The notes under the pieces were generated by a model. The model ran no database searches, was not told where the DNA came from, and was given only the letters and a program-made list of their open reading frames with translations. Of a DNA stretch of 64,000 nucleotides, positions 41,904 through 50,745 are shown piece after piece. Each line of letters starts with the position of its first letter. Within the stretch, counting starts at the first letter, position 1. This DNA is from an uncultured Dermabacter sp. (lineage in GTDB: Bacteria > Actinomycetota > Actinomycetes > Actinomycetales > Dermabacteraceae). Both the position numbers and the translations under genes were made by a program. Location: the NCBI GenBank assembly GCA_947252755.1, contig CAMXWV010000012.1, positions 8,993 through 72,992 of the forward strand, read 5' to 3'.

Positions 41904-42580
41904 TCCTCGCAATCGACACCTCGGGTGCGGTCAGCGCCGCAGTGGTGGCGGGGGAGGAGATCCTCGCCTCCCGCATGGACGCGCGGGCACGGCACCATGA
42001 TGAGGTGCTGCTGCCGATGATCGACCAGGTGCTCACCGATGCGGGCATCACCCGCGGTGACCTCACCGGTGTGGTGGTGGGCCGCGGGCCCGGCCCATTC
42101 ACCGGCCTGCGGGTGGGGCTGGTGACCGCGCGCAGCATCGCGGCGATGCTCCGCCTTCCCCTGCACGGGCTCAGCAGCCTTGACGGACTTGCCCTGCAAG
42201 CGCACCGGCAGCACCCGCAGGCGCGCTCCATCGGGGTGGCGCTGGATGCGCGTCGCAGTGAGGTGTACTGGGCCACGTACCGTGCGGGGGAGCAGCTGAG
42301 CACGGTGGATGAGCCGGCAGTGTCCGCTCCTGGCGTGGCTGCCGCGGCGCTGAACGGCTGCGATGTGCTCGTTGGTGCCGGGGCGCACCTATGGCCCGAG
42401 CTGACGCCCACCGGGGACCTGCAGCATGTGGACGCCGGTCACCTTGCCCTGGCCGCTGCGGTTCAGCAGGCTGCCGGCGCAGATCTCAGCTCCACAGAGC
42501 CGATGTACCTGCGCGCCCCGGATGCGAAGAAGCCCACCGGGCGGAAGTCCGCGCTCGGCGCGCACAGCGCCCGGTCCTGA
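41900..42580 (+). CDS. tsaB: tRNA t6A synthesis protein TsaB
   Basis: Inactive Kae1-like partner of TsaD that, with TsaE, makes threonylcarbamoyl-adenosine at position 37 of ANN-decoding tRNAs. It starts MILAIDTSGAVSAAVV and contains VVGRGPGPFTGLRVGL, the family signature. 226 residues. It overlaps the TsaE-encoding end by four bases (ATGA). TsaD, the catalytic partner, is not in this window. Confidence 0.95.
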   Translation: MILAIDTSGAVSAAVVAGEEILASRMDARARHHDEVLLPMIDQVLTDAGITRGDLTGVVVGRGPGPFTGLRVGLVTARSIAAMLRLPLHGLSSLDGLALQAHRQHPQARSIGVALDARRSEVYWATYRAGEQLSTVDEPAVSAPGVAAAALNGCDVLVGAGAHLWPELTPTGDLQHVDAGHLALAAAVQQAAGADLSSTEPMYLRAPDAKKPTGRKSALGAHSARS

Positions 42581-42599
42581 ACCCACCGCTGAGCCCGCT

Positions 42600-43061
42600 A
42601 TGACTGACCAGACCGGCTTCACGATCCGACCGCTCAACGCGGATGATGTGGATCCGATCGCACATCTTGAACTGGAGCTGTTCCCCGATGAGGCGTGGGA
42701 CTTCTTCATGCTGATCGAGGAGACCAGCCACCCGGACCGTCGATACGCAGTGGCGGAACAGGCTGGAGCGATCGTGGGCTATGCGGGACTCATGCTCGCC
42801 GGTGACACCGCGGACATCCACACGATCGGCACCAGCGTGCCGGGGCGCGGCATTGGACAGTCCCTGCTGGCCTGGCTGGAGCAGGCTGCGCGCGAGGGCG
42901 GCGCAGAGCGGATCCTGCTGGAAGTGCGCGCAGACAACTCCCGCGCCCGCGCCTTCTATGCGCGCGCGGGATTCACGGAGATCGGCAGGCGCCCCGGCTA
43001 CTACCGGACGCGTCGAGGGGCGATCGACGCGATCGTCATGGAGAAGCCGCTGCTCGCATGA
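42600..43061 (+). CDS. rimI: Ribosomal protein S18-alanine N-acetyltransferase
   Basis: GNAT-family enzyme of 153 residues that acetylates the N-terminus of S18 and probably other proteins. Acetyl-CoA binding is seen in TIGTSVPGRGIGQSLLAWLE, with the C-terminal RADNSRARAFYARAGFTEIG. ATG 42600 is chosen because the protein start MTDQTGFTIRPLNADD matches the fold; the open frame upstream lies in tsaB antiphase. It sits 19 bases after tsaB, the usual tsaE-tsaB-rimI order. Confidence 0.92.
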   Translation: MTDQTGFTIRPLNADDVDPIAHLELELFPDEAWDFFMLIEETSHPDRRYAVAEQAGAIVGYAGLMLAGDTADIHTIGTSVPGRGIGQSLLAWLEQAAREGGAERILLEVRADNSRARAFYARAGFTEIGRRPGYYRTRRGAIDAIVMEKPLLA

Positions 43062-43090
43062 CAGCGCGCGCCGCGTGCCGCGCCGCAGGG

Positions 43091-44791
43091 TCAGTTGGTG
43101 AAGGAACGAACCTTGTAGGCAAGGTCCGGCCAGCGGCGCTCCAAAGACAGGGCGCCCAGGTGAATGCCGACCCCCAGCACCACCAGCCCCACCACAAGAG
43201 CCAGGATGCCGCCACCGATGGCGAGCAGCGTCTGGCCGGATGTCACACCCACAATGATCATGATGATCGACGGGGTGATCGGCACCCACATCCCCACCAG
43301 GCCCACCAGCGTGGGGATCCACGCGGCTGAGGATGAACCGGTGCTCATGGAGCCCGGCTTCGCCGTGGGAAAGGGGAAGGTGCCCGCGGTGAAAGCGCCC
43401 ACGCCCAGGCTGCCGACGAGCATGCCGAGCGTCAGCGGAAGCAGCCATGCGAGCTCATGGGGGCGGCCCTGCAGCAGCAGGGACACGATGGGGATGATGA
43501 GGGCGAACACGCCGAACAGCACGCCGGTCACCAGCGCTCGGCTGATCAGCAGGGTGCGAGGGTTCGCATCCGCGGTGATGTTCACCCAGTTGGCAGGGCC
43601 GTCACTGCCGATCTCATTGAAGATCGTCATTCCGCCCATCCATGCCACTAACACGCCCGCGCCGTAGATCATCGGCCCATCGGTCATGGTGGACATCGCC
43701 AGGAAGAACACGCCCATCAGCGGCGCGAGCAGCAGGGACACGCTGTAGCGGAGGTCGCGTCGGTAATAGCGGAGGGTGCGGCCCACACCGGCGCCGAGCG
43801 CGTTCTGCGGCATCCAGCGCGGAACCAGGGCCGTCACTTTGGCGCGGTGGGAGGCCCGCTCACCGCGCAGCGCCTCGGTCATGGCGATGTCAAGCGTGGA
43901 GCGCCACCATAGCCACAGCAGCACGATTGCCCCCGCGGTGATGGCGGCTCGGGCCAGAGCGATCAGCCACTGCCCCTCAAACAGGTCCACCGGCACGGAC
44001 AGGGGCGCACCGAACGGCGTCCAGGCGAGCACGGTGACCGTGGTGGTCAGCACCGCGGCTAAAGTAGTGAAAGCCTGGGAGTCCGCGTCGGTCAGTCCCT
44101 GACTGAACAGGGAGAAGCCGTAGGCGAGTCCGATCACCGCGATCAGCGCGATCGCACCAGTCACTTCCCGGGCGCCGCGGCTGGTTTTGCGAGTGCCGCG
44201 CCAGCTGAGGATCGCGCGTGGGATCAGCACGCACAGCAGCATCGCGCACGCAGCGCCCGGGACCAGGGCGATGATCGCCGACGCGGCCTGCGCCAGCGGC
44301 ACCTCTGACCAGTGCACGATGATGTGCAGCGCCTGGGTGGCGGTGAAAGCGGCAAGTCCCAGCACTGTTCCCACCACGGGAATCGATGCGAGGGATGCGA
44401 TCAGCAGTGGCGCTTGCAGCTCCCGTGCGGTGCGCCCGAACGTGCCGAACCGGGCGGGGGAGAGGGTGTCATCAAGCCCCACCGTGAGCACCGGAACCAG
44501 CGTCCAGATCAGGACCACTGCCGCGCCCAGACCGCGCACCACCAGCGGGTAGACGCCCTCGCCGAGCGGAGCGAGCGCGGAGCCCACCATGAGGGATACC
44601 GCGAACACCAGCGCACCGCCCACGTACAGCACGCCGATGATCGCGCCGATCAGTGCGGGGATATTGGTTTTCAGCTGCCGCCACTGGGTGATCCAGCGCA
44701 GCTTCGCCAGCAGCGGCGTGAGCCGCACCCGATGAGTGACGCGGACCGGAGCTGCATGGGCAGCGGTGGATACGCTCACTGGTTCAGCCAC
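43091..44791 (-). CDS. ABC transporter membrane protein
   Basis: A 566-residue multi-span protein with about twelve hydrophobic segments. The first 40 residues are cytoplasmic and basic. Its gene overlaps the end of the ATPase gene by 16 bases, so the two are made together. Such large single-chain permeases usually belong to export-type ABC systems. I see no binding protein gene nearby, which supports export; the substrate cannot be named. Confidence 0.8.
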   Translation of the reverse strand: MAEPVSVSTAAHAAPVRVTHRVRLTPLLAKLRWITQWRQLKTNIPALIGAIIGVLYVGGALVFAVSLMVGSALAPLGEGVYPLVVRGLGAAVVLIWTLVPVLTVGLDDTLSPARFGTFGRTARELQAPLLIASLASIPVVGTVLGLAAFTATQALHIIVHWSEVPLAQAASAIIALVPGAACAMLLCVLIPRAILSWRGTRKTSRGAREVTGAIALIAVIGLAYGFSLFSQGLTDADSQAFTTLAAVLTTTVTVLAWTPFGAPLSVPVDLFEGQWLIALARAAITAGAIVLLWLWWRSTLDIAMTEALRGERASHRAKVTALVPRWMPQNALGAGVGRTLRYYRRDLRYSVSLLLAPLMGVFFLAMSTMTDGPMIYGAGVLVAWMGGMTIFNEIGSDGPANWVNITADANPRTLLISRALVTGVLFGVFALIIPIVSLLLQGRPHELAWLLPLTLGMLVGSLGVGAFTAGTFPFPTAKPGSMSTGSSSAAWIPTLVGLVGMWVPITPSIIMIIVGVTSGQTLLAIGGGILALVVGLVVLGVGIHLGALSLERRWPDLAYKVRSFTN

Positions 44792-45531
44792 GACAGGTCC
44801 CCCTCTCCGGCGTCTGCGCCTACAAGTTCGATGAACCGGTCCACGAGCGAGCCGCCCTGGCGGACCTCATCGAGCGTGCCCGCGGTGAGGATCTGCCCTT
44901 CCGCCATGATCGCCACGTGCGTGCAGAGGCCTTCGACGAGCTCCATGACATGGCTGGAGATCACCACTGTGCCGCCGCCCTGTACGTACTGCGTGAGGAA
45001 GCGTCGAATGGTTTGCGCGGACACCGGGTCCACCGCTTCGAGCGGCTCATCGAGCACCAGCACGCGCGGCGCGTGGATCAGCGCGCACGCCAGCAGGATC
45101 TTCTTGGTCATGCCGGCGGAGTAGTCCACCACGAGCTTGCCTTCAGCGTCTTCAAGACCGAGTGCCTGCAGCAGGGACTCGGTGCGCTCAGCCACCACCT
45201 GCGGGTCCATGCCGCGGATCAGACCCACATAGGTGAGCAGCTCCCGGCCGGTGAGCCGATTGAAAGTGGGAAGACCATCAGCGAGCACTCCCAGCTGCTT
45301 CTTCGCCTCCGACGGGTTTTGCCACATGTCAATGCCGAGCACTTCAGCAGTGCCGGAGTTTGGCCGTAGCAGACCGGTGGCCATGGACAGGGCCGTGGTC
45401 TTTCCAGCGCCGTTCGGTCCCACGATCGCGTAGAACGATCCGCGGGGAATCTCCAGGCTGACGCCCTTGACCACTTCGGTTTTCTCAAATGTTTTGCGCA
45501 GGTCGATGAATGAGAGGGCTGGTGAGTCCAT
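44776..45531 (-). CDS. ABC transporter ATP-binding protein
   Basis: Nucleotide-binding subunit of 251 residues. Walker A GPNGAGKTT is at 38-46, Walker B is VLVLDEPLEAVD and the H-loop is SSHVMELVE. The signature is weak (DYSAGMTKKI instead of LSGGQ), as often in export-type ABC-2 systems. I chose ATG 45531 (MDSPALSFIDLRKTF), six bases after a TATTCT box, over an ATG 13 codons upstream. Partner of the permease it overlaps. Confidence 0.9.
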   Translation of the reverse strand: MDSPALSFIDLRKTFEKTEVVKGVSLEIPRGSFYAIVGPNGAGKTTALSMATGLLRPNSGTAEVLGIDMWQNPSEAKKQLGVLADGLPTFNRLTGRELLTYVGLIRGMDPQVVAERTESLLQALGLEDAEGKLVVDYSAGMTKKILLACALIHAPRVLVLDEPLEAVDPVSAQTIRRFLTQYVQGGGTVVISSHVMELVEGLCTHVAIMAEGQILTAGTLDEVRQGGSLVDRFIELVGADAGEGDLSWLNQ

Positions 45532-45537
45532 GCGTTC

Positions 45538-45543
45538 AGAATA
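45538..45543 (-). promoter_or_regulatory. -10 box of the ABC transporter operon
   Basis: TATTCT on the minus strand ends six bases before the chosen ATG 45531, predicting a leaderless mRNA. Confidence 0.45.
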
Positions 45544-45629
45544 CTGGGACAGTAGGCGAGGCGAATCCAACGAAAGACGGAGATTCTGCGTGCGCTGGCA
45601 GCGGGCAGGCTGCCGCTGCCGGCTCAGAG

Positions 45630-45672
45630 ACCTGCCGCCGCCCGCCGGCAGCGAGAAAGCGCTCGCGGGCGG
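45630..45672 (-). terminator. Hairpin after the YbdK-type ligase gene
   Basis: A nested stem on the minus strand pairs GCCGCCCGC with GCGGGCGGC and, inside, GAGCG with a CTCGC. It lies just behind the stop of the gene ending at 45675. No T-run is present, so terminator function is uncertain. Confidence 0.4.
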
Positions 45673-45674
45673 CC

Positions 45675-46832
45675 TTAGGGGCGTGCGGTGGTGGCGCTGG
45701 TGGGATCCAGCGGGTGACCGGCGTTCGTCTCCGCCACCAGATGCTGGACCACCCGGTGCACGCCGAACTCCTCAGCAGCGCGCAGCTGGCGCTGATAGGA
45801 GGCGCCCCGCTCCAGAATCAGGTCAAGATCCGCGAACTCCTTCGCGCAGTCGAGCCGTTCAGCAACGGGTGCAAGCCGTTCCCGCAGCTGCGCGAGGTCA
45901 TCGCTGATGAGGCGCTCCTCATTGTTCCGATCCAGCACCAGAATGGCGTCCATCCCATAGCGGGCGGCGCGCCACTTGTTCTCGCTGGCCTGCCATGGCG
46001 CAAGCTGCGGAAGCCGCTCTCCTCGGTCCAGCCGGTCGCTGAGATCCTCCACCAGGCATTGGATCAGCGCAGCCACCGCGAGGGTTTCCCGCAGGGACGG
46101 CATCGAATCGCACACGCGCACTTCAATGGTGCCGAAGGCCGCCACCGGGCGGATGTCCCACCGGATCTCGTTGACCTCGTCGATCACACCCATGGTGCGC
46201 ATATCCGCCACGTACTCCTCGTACTGCGACCAGTCAGTGAACTGGTGCGGCAGGCCCGCGGTGGGCAGCTGCTGAAACAGCAGGGACCGGTTGGAAGCGT
46301 AACGGGTCTCCTCACCCTGCCAGTACGGGGAGGCGGCGGAAAGGCACTGCAGGTGCCCGGCGTGGGCGAGCAGGGCGTTCGTGATCGGAATCATCTTCGA
46401 GGGGTCGTCGATCCCCACGTGCACATGCATGCCGTAGATCGTCATCTGCCGGCCCCACCACTGGGTGCGGTCCACCAGGGTTTCGTAGCGTTCAGAACTC
46501 GTCACCAGCTGGTCAGCCCACCGAGAGTAGGGGTGGGTGCCGGAGCCGGTGATATCCACGCGCAGCGCATCCCCGGCGGCTCGAACCAGTTGGAGGGAGC
46601 GCGCAAGATCCTCACCGGCTTCAGCTACCGTGCCGCACACATCAGTGACCAGCTCCACGGTGTTGCGGAGCATTTCGCCCACGATCCCGGAGATGCCCGC
46701 GTGTTCGTCGTGCACTGCCTCCAGCAGCGCCGGTGCGCATTGGCGGGACTCTCCCGAGTCTCGGTCCACGAGCAGCAGCTCCCATTCGATGCCGATGGTA
46801 GAGCGCTTCGATGATGCGATCTCGATTGCCAT
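45675..46832 (-). CDS. YbdK-type carboxylate-amine ligase (GCS2 family)
   Basis: ATP-dependent ligase related to glutamate-cysteine ligase, 385 residues. Family marks: GIEWELLLVDRDSG near the start, TGSGTHPYSRW, the MHVHVGID motif and ENKWRAARYGMDA. YbdK proteins make gamma-glutamyl-cysteine weakly in vitro and the true substrate is often unknown; in a mycothiol-producing organism glutathione synthesis is not expected, and an ergothioneine-type role (EgtA-like) is possible but unsupported by neighbours. Confidence 0.8.
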   Translation of the reverse strand: MAIEIASSKRSTIGIEWELLLVDRDSGESRQCAPALLEAVHDEHAGISGIVGEMLRNTVELVTDVCGTVAEAGEDLARSLQLVRAAGDALRVDITGSGTHPYSRWADQLVTSSERYETLVDRTQWWGRQMTIYGMHVHVGIDDPSKMIPITNALLAHAGHLQCLSAASPYWQGEETRYASNRSLLFQQLPTAGLPHQFTDWSQYEEYVADMRTMGVIDEVNEIRWDIRPVAAFGTIEVRVCDSMPSLRETLAVAALIQCLVEDLSDRLDRGERLPQLAPWQASENKWRAARYGMDAILVLDRNNEERLISDDLAQLRERLAPVAERLDCAKEFADLDLILERGASYQRQLRAAEEFGVHRVVQHLVAETNAGHPLDPTSATTARP

Positions 46833-46884
46833 AGAAGTGATTGTTCCCTATCTCAGTGATGAAACCGAAGGGCGGGTCACCCGT

Positions 46885-46890
46885 TAGGAT
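46885..46890 (+). promoter_or_regulatory. -10 box of the AI-2E family gene
   Basis: TAGGAT lies 34 bases before ATG 46925. Unlike the leaderless genes here, an AAGGAGC ribosome-binding site follows, so this is a conventional leader. Confidence 0.35.
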
Positions 46891-46924
46891 CGAGGCTCAC
46901 CCTGTGATGAAGGAGCTCTAGGCG

Positions 46925-48181
46925 ATGCAGGCACCCCGACGCGCCCACCCCCGCGAATCCGTTACCGCTTCCCGTTCGGTCGCCTCGGTTCGGGACAGCG
47001 CCGCGCCGGAGGTGCGTGAGATTCCGCTGGTGATCCGCCGTGGCGGCGCCTGGTCGTGGCGCCTGCTGGTGCTGCTCGGACTGCTCACGGTGGTGGCGTG
47101 GGCGCTGAGCCATGTGCCGGTGATGGTCATCTCCGTGCTGGTGGCGATCCTGCTCACTGCCATGCTGAACCCGCTGGTCAACACGCTGACGAACCATACG
47201 TTCCTGCCGCGGGCCGCGTCGGCTGGAATTGCGTTGGTGAGCCTGATCATCGTGGTGGTGGGCATGTTCGTGCTGGCCGGGCGCCAGCTGCTTGCATCCT
47301 GGGATGCGATCGCGGATGCCACGGTCAAGGGCTTCAACCAACTGTGGGATTACGCCACCACCACCCTCAATATGGATAACAGTGCGGTGTCCCAGGCGCA
47401 GCGGGAGCTGCTGGACAAGCTTGAGGCGAACAGCGGCGCGGTGGTCAACGGTGCGCTCACCACGGCCAGCACGCTCGCCAACGTCACCACCGGTGTGATC
47501 ATGGCGCTGTTCACCCTGTTCTTCCTGCTGTCCGGCGGGTCGGGCATCTGGCGCTGGATCGTGGGTCTGCTGCCGTCATCTGCTCGCACCACCACGCATG
47601 AGGCGTTCCGCCGCGGCTGGAAAGCGCTCTCCGCCTATATCCGCACTCAGATCCTGGTGGCGGGCGTGGATGCCACCGGCATTGCGCTTGGCCTGGTGGG
47701 GATCGACGTGTTCCATCATCTGACCGGAACCCCCAGCGCGTCCCTCTCCTCCTACGCGGTGCCGATCTGGCTGATCGTGTTCCTGTTCTCGTTCATTCCG
47801 CTGGTGGGTGCGATCGTCTCCGGTGCCATCGCCTGCCTGCTGGCACTGGTGCTGTCCGGCTTTATCCCGGCGCTGGTGATGCTGGCGGTGACCCTGGTGG
47901 TCAACCAGCTGGAATCGAACGTGCTGCAGCCGCTGATCATGGGCAAGGCGGTGCAGCTGCACCCCCTGGCCGTGTTCCTGGGCGTAGCAGCCGGCGCCAC
48001 GGTGTGGGGAATTGCCGGGGCGCTGTTCGCTATCCCGATGATGGCATTCGCCAACGCCATGTACCTGTACCTGACAGGGCGGGATCAGACCCCTGAGCTG
48101 GGAGTGGACGAAACCGCGGCCGCCTACTTCGCTGAGCGAGACCGCCAGCAGAAGGAGTTCGACCAGCGCACCCGGGTCTGA
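46925..48181 (+). CDS. AI-2E family transporter
   Basis: Membrane protein of 418 residues with the family layout: paired helices near residues 40-75 and 100-120, an extracellular or soluble stretch (about 120-190), then a helix cluster with GLVGIDVFHHLTG and SFIPLVGAIVSGAIACLLAL. The name is historical: members export small molecules or act as Na+/Li+ antiporters. The substrate is not visible. AAGGAGC lies before the ATG. Confidence 0.87.
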   Translation: MQAPRRAHPRESVTASRSVASVRDSAAPEVREIPLVIRRGGAWSWRLLVLLGLLTVVAWALSHVPVMVISVLVAILLTAMLNPLVNTLTNHTFLPRAASAGIALVSLIIVVVGMFVLAGRQLLASWDAIADATVKGFNQLWDYATTTLNMDNSAVSQAQRELLDKLEANSGAVVNGALTTASTLANVTTGVIMALFTLFFLLSGGSGIWRWIVGLLPSSARTTTHEAFRRGWKALSAYIRTQILVAGVDATGIALGLVGIDVFHHLTGTPSASLSSYAVPIWLIVFLFSFIPLVGAIVSGAIACLLALVLSGFIPALVMLAVTLVVNQLESNVLQPLIMGKAVQLHPLAVFLGVAAGATVWGIAGALFAIPMMAFANAMYLYLTGRDQTPELGVDETAAAYFAERDRQQKEFDQRTRV

Positions 48182-48193
48182 CCCAGCCGCGGA

Positions 48194-48278
48194 TCGACCC
48201 TCGGGTTGGCGCGGATCAGCCCGGGCTTCGCGCGGGTCACCTCTGCGACCCGCGCGGTTCAGCGCCTGGCTGTGATCA
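48194..48278 (-). repeat. Degenerate 21-22-bp tandem repeat starting at the greA stop codon
   Basis: Read on the minus strand, TGA recurs at plus positions 48276-48278 (greA stop), 48259-48261, 48237-48239 and 48216-48218, then a decayed unit at 48194, with steps of 17, 22, 21 and 22. Units share CTGATCCGCGC-like sequence. It fills the space between two convergent genes; one pair of units forms the 10-bp stem CGCGCGGGTC/GACCCGCGCG (48229-48256). Confidence 0.65.
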
Positions 48279-48770
48279 TTTCGCCTGGTAGGGCGTGCAG
48301 GATTTGATCTCCAGTGGGATGCTCTTGCCGTTCGGCGCGGTGTAGTCCACCTTCTGGCCCACGCGCGCACCGTTGATGGCGGTGCCGAGCGGTGACTCCG
48401 TGGAGAACACTTCGAGCTGTTCGTCATCTTCGGCGATCTCGCGGTTGCCGAGCAGGAACGTACGCTCCTTGCCTGCCATGGTGATGGTGACCACCATGCC
48501 GGCTTCCACCACCCCGTCATCCTTCGGGGTCTCGCCCACCACGGCGGTCTTCAGCAGCTGCTGAAGCTCCAGGATGCGGCCTTCGAGCTTGGACTGCTCC
48601 TCGCGGGCAGCGTGGTAGCCGCCGTTCTCCTTGAGGTCGCCCTCGTCACGGGCGGCGGCGATGCGCTCCACCACTTCGGCGCGCTTGGGGCCTTCGAGCT
48701 CGGCGAGCTCCTTCTCCAGGCGGTCGAACGCCTCCTGGGTGAGCCAGGTTCCCTGGTTCTCAGTCATCAT
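48276..48770 (-). CDS. greA: Transcription elongation factor GreA
   Basis: Rescues stalled RNA polymerase by stimulating cleavage of backtracked RNA. The 164-residue protein has the coiled-coil N-terminal domain with DEGDLKENGGYHAAREEQ, whose acidic tip acts in the polymerase channel, and a C-terminal domain ending in SPLGTAINGARVGQKVDY. AGGAGACG precedes the start codons (two ATGs in tandem). The next gene upstream on the strand, DUF4307, is its neighbour in mycobacteria too. Confidence 0.97.
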   Translation of the reverse strand: MMTENQGTWLTQEAFDRLEKELAELEGPKRAEVVERIAAARDEGDLKENGGYHAAREEQSKLEGRILELQQLLKTAVVGETPKDDGVVEAGMVVTITMAGKERTFLLGNREIAEDDEQLEVFSTESPLGTAINGARVGQKVDYTAPNGKSIPLEIKSCTPYQAK

Positions 48771-48842
48771 CGTCTCCTAGTCGTTGAGTCATAGCCGGCA
48801 ACGGAGCGGACAGGCGCCGGAGTGGCGCGCGCTTCTCTAACG

Positions 48843-48876
48843 AAACGGGACACATGGCAAGGCATGCGTCCCGTTT
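48843..48876 (-). terminator. Terminator between the DUF4307 gene and greA
   Basis: AAACGGGAC (48843-48851) pairs with GTCCCGTTT (48868-48876); one mismatch inside, CATG pairs with CATG (48853-48856 and 48863-48866) around a 6-base loop. Short T-runs flank both ends, so it could act in either direction. Confidence 0.7.
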
Positions 48877-48936
48877 TCTCACGTCACCGTGGACAGACGA
48901 TTATAACCACGCGCACCCGGGGGAATGGCTGATATG

Positions 48937-49347
48937 TCAGCGGGCCTCGCAGCTCTTCACTGTGCCGCTCACCGCCGGGGCCTGGGTGGTGATCTCCACG
49001 CTGTGGTGGCTGATGCGCTGATCCTGCGGCTCGATATCCACCGTCACGAATCCCACCTGACCGCGGTTGGCGTTCAGCGCTTCCACACCGCAGCGGGCTG
49101 CTGTGCCCGGCTCCATCTGCAGCTCGAAGCTGACGCGCAGCTGAGTATCCGACACGTGCTGGTAGCCGGTGGTGGTGGTCTTGATCGAGGTGGAGAGCAC
49201 CACCGCGTAGCCCACCCAGAGCACAACAGCCACAAACACCAGGGCGAGTGCGATCACACCCGCCCGCAGCAGACGGGCCTGCCTGGGGGTTCGACGCGTG
49301 CCGTAGCGCTCGTCCAGGCGTGCAGAAGGGGACTGGGAGGAGGCCAT
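48937..49347 (-). CDS. DUF4307 family membrane protein
   Basis: A 136-residue protein with a short N-terminal cytoplasmic part holding RLDERYGTRRTPRQAR, one membrane segment at about 30-52 and an extracellular domain with a single Cys pair region (AARCGVEA and KSCEAR). DUF4307 proteins are nearly always next to greA and mca in actinobacteria (Rv1081c position). Function unknown. Divergent from mca. Confidence 0.82.
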   Translation of the reverse strand: MASSQSPSARLDERYGTRRTPRQARLLRAGVIALALVFVAVVLWVGYAVVLSTSIKTTTTGYQHVSDTQLRVSFELQMEPGTAARCGVEALNANRGQVGFVTVDIEPQDQRISHHSVEITTQAPAVSGTVKSCEAR

Positions 49348-49352
49348 GCCGC

Positions 49353-49358
49353 TATTGT
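49353..49358 (+). promoter_or_regulatory. -10 box of mca
   Basis: TATTGT lies 45 bases before GTG 49404, so mca has a short leader with a true ribosome-binding site AAGGAGA. An in-frame ATG at 49362 could be an alternative start. Confidence 0.35.
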
Positions 49359-49403
49359 GGCATGTGGATTACGCAGGCAGATCCTGCCGGCAGAAGGAGA
49401 GTC

Positions 49404-50276
49404 GTGACCAGCTCGGACAGTCAGCTGCGCCTCATGTGCGTGCACGCCCATCCCGATGATGAGGCGAGCAAGGGCGCCGCCGCGATGGCGAAATACATCC
49501 ACGAAGGCGTCAACGTTCTAGTGGTGACCTGCACCGGCGGTGAGCGCGGTGACATCCTCAACCCGCGCATGCTGGAAGATCCCGACGCGATCGCTGACCT
49601 GACCGCTGTGCGCCGCGCGGAGATGAAAGCCGCCCAGGAGGCGATCGGGTTCGATCATGAATGGCTCGGCTTCACGGACTCAGGGCTTCCCGAAGGGGAC
49701 CCGCTGCCCGAGCTGCCAGCCGGCTGCTTTGCGCTGATGCCCGTGGAGGAAGCGGCCCGGCCGCTGGTGAAGCTGATCCGCTCTCAACGCCCGCACGTGA
49801 TGACCACGTATGACGAGAACGGCGGCTACCCGCACCCGGACCACATCCAAACGCACAAGGTGAGCATGCTCGCGTTTGATCTTGCCGCGGACCCGGACTA
49901 TCGGCCCGAGCTCGGCGAACCGTGGAGCGTGTTGAAGATCTACTACAACATGACGCTCTCCTCTGAGGAGTTCATCGCCTTCCACGAGTACTACCTGGAC
50001 CACGGCCTGGAGTCTCCGTTCGAGGGGATGTTCGAGTGGCTGAAGACCAAGCGCCGCCGCCCCATCACCACGAAGATCGATATCTCCCGCTACCTGGAGT
50101 ATCGGGATGCCGCGCTGCTTGCGCACCGCACCCAGGTAGATCCGGAGGGACTGTTCTTCGCGGTGTCCAATGACATCCGCCGCGAGGTGTGGCCGTGGGA
50201 GGGCTACCAGCTGCGCCATTCGCGGATTCCGGTGACCATTGAGGAAGATGACCTGTTCGAAGGGATCCGTGCGTGA
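49404..50276 (+). CDS. mca: Mycothiol S-conjugate amidase
   Basis: Zinc enzyme that cleaves mycothiol conjugates of toxins so the mercapturic acid can be exported. The zinc motifs are VHAHPDDEASKG and GGYPHPDHIQTHK. 290 residues from GTG 49404, which follows AAGGAGAGTC. It is close to MshB of mycothiol synthesis, but neighbours (greA, DUF4307, small TM protein, hemolysin III) fit Mca (Rv1082). Shows that the organism uses mycothiol. Confidence 0.94.
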   Translation: MTSSDSQLRLMCVHAHPDDEASKGAAAMAKYIHEGVNVLVVTCTGGERGDILNPRMLEDPDAIADLTAVRRAEMKAAQEAIGFDHEWLGFTDSGLPEGDPLPELPAGCFALMPVEEAARPLVKLIRSQRPHVMTTYDENGGYPHPDHIQTHKVSMLAFDLAADPDYRPELGEPWSVLKIYYNMTLSSEEFIAFHEYYLDHGLESPFEGMFEWLKTKRRRPITTKIDISRYLEYRDAALLAHRTQVDPEGLFFAVSNDIRREVWPWEGYQLRHSRIPVTIEEDDLFEGIRA

Positions 50277-50671
50277 TGCTGACCGTTCTTGATTCGCTGC
50301 AGGCGGTCGCGGTGAATGCGTCGACCACCGCGATGCTCACTCCCGCTGCGCCCGCGCCGGAACCGGCTCCTTCACCGACTCCGGATGAGATGACCGCAGC
50401 GACGATCACCCCGGGCCTGCCCGGCTTTTTGGTGTTCTTTCTGCTGGCGGTGGCCGTGGTGCTGCTGGGCTGGGATATGACCCGCCGCATTCGCCGCTCC
50501 GGTGCACGCGATGCTGTGGCCCGCCGTCACGCCCAGGCGGAAGCCGCCCAGGAAGGCGAGGGCCCTGAAGCCGCCCAGGCCGATGAGGCGCCGGAAGCTT
50601 CCCAGGAGGATGCGGAGCCGCAGGCGGCCCAGGAGGGTGAGCCGGGCCGTCAGGATGACGCCCGCGACTGA
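50276..50671 (+). CDS. Single-span membrane protein next to mca
   Basis: A protein of 131 residues. A Pro/Ala-rich segment precedes one membrane helix (about 50-67, FLVFFLLAVAVVLLGWDM), then a basic stretch and a long Glu/Ala/Gln-rich cytoplasmic tail. The position right behind mca, overlapping its stop by one base (TGATG), is that of Rv1083 in mycobacteria. Function unknown. Convergent with hlyIII across a repeat array. Confidence 0.7.
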   Translation: MLTVLDSLQAVAVNASTTAMLTPAAPAPEPAPSPTPDEMTAATITPGLPGFLVFFLLAVAVVLLGWDMTRRIRRSGARDAVARRHAQAEAAQEGEGPEAAQADEAPEASQEDAEPQAAQEGEPGRQDDARD

Positions 50672-50672
50672 C

Positions 50673-50745
50673 TCACACCACGGCGCTTTCACACCACAGA
50701 GCTCTCACACCGCAGCGCTCCCCACGGCGGAGCTTTCACACCACG
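50673..50745 (-). repeat. 16-bp tandem repeat starting at the hlyIII stop codon
   Basis: On the minus strand GTGGTGTGA and close variants recur with the TGA at plus positions 50736-50738 (hlyIII stop), 50705, 50689 and 50673, with a decayed unit at 50720; steps are 16, 15, 16 and 16. The array fills the whole gap between the convergent genes. Confidence 0.8.
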
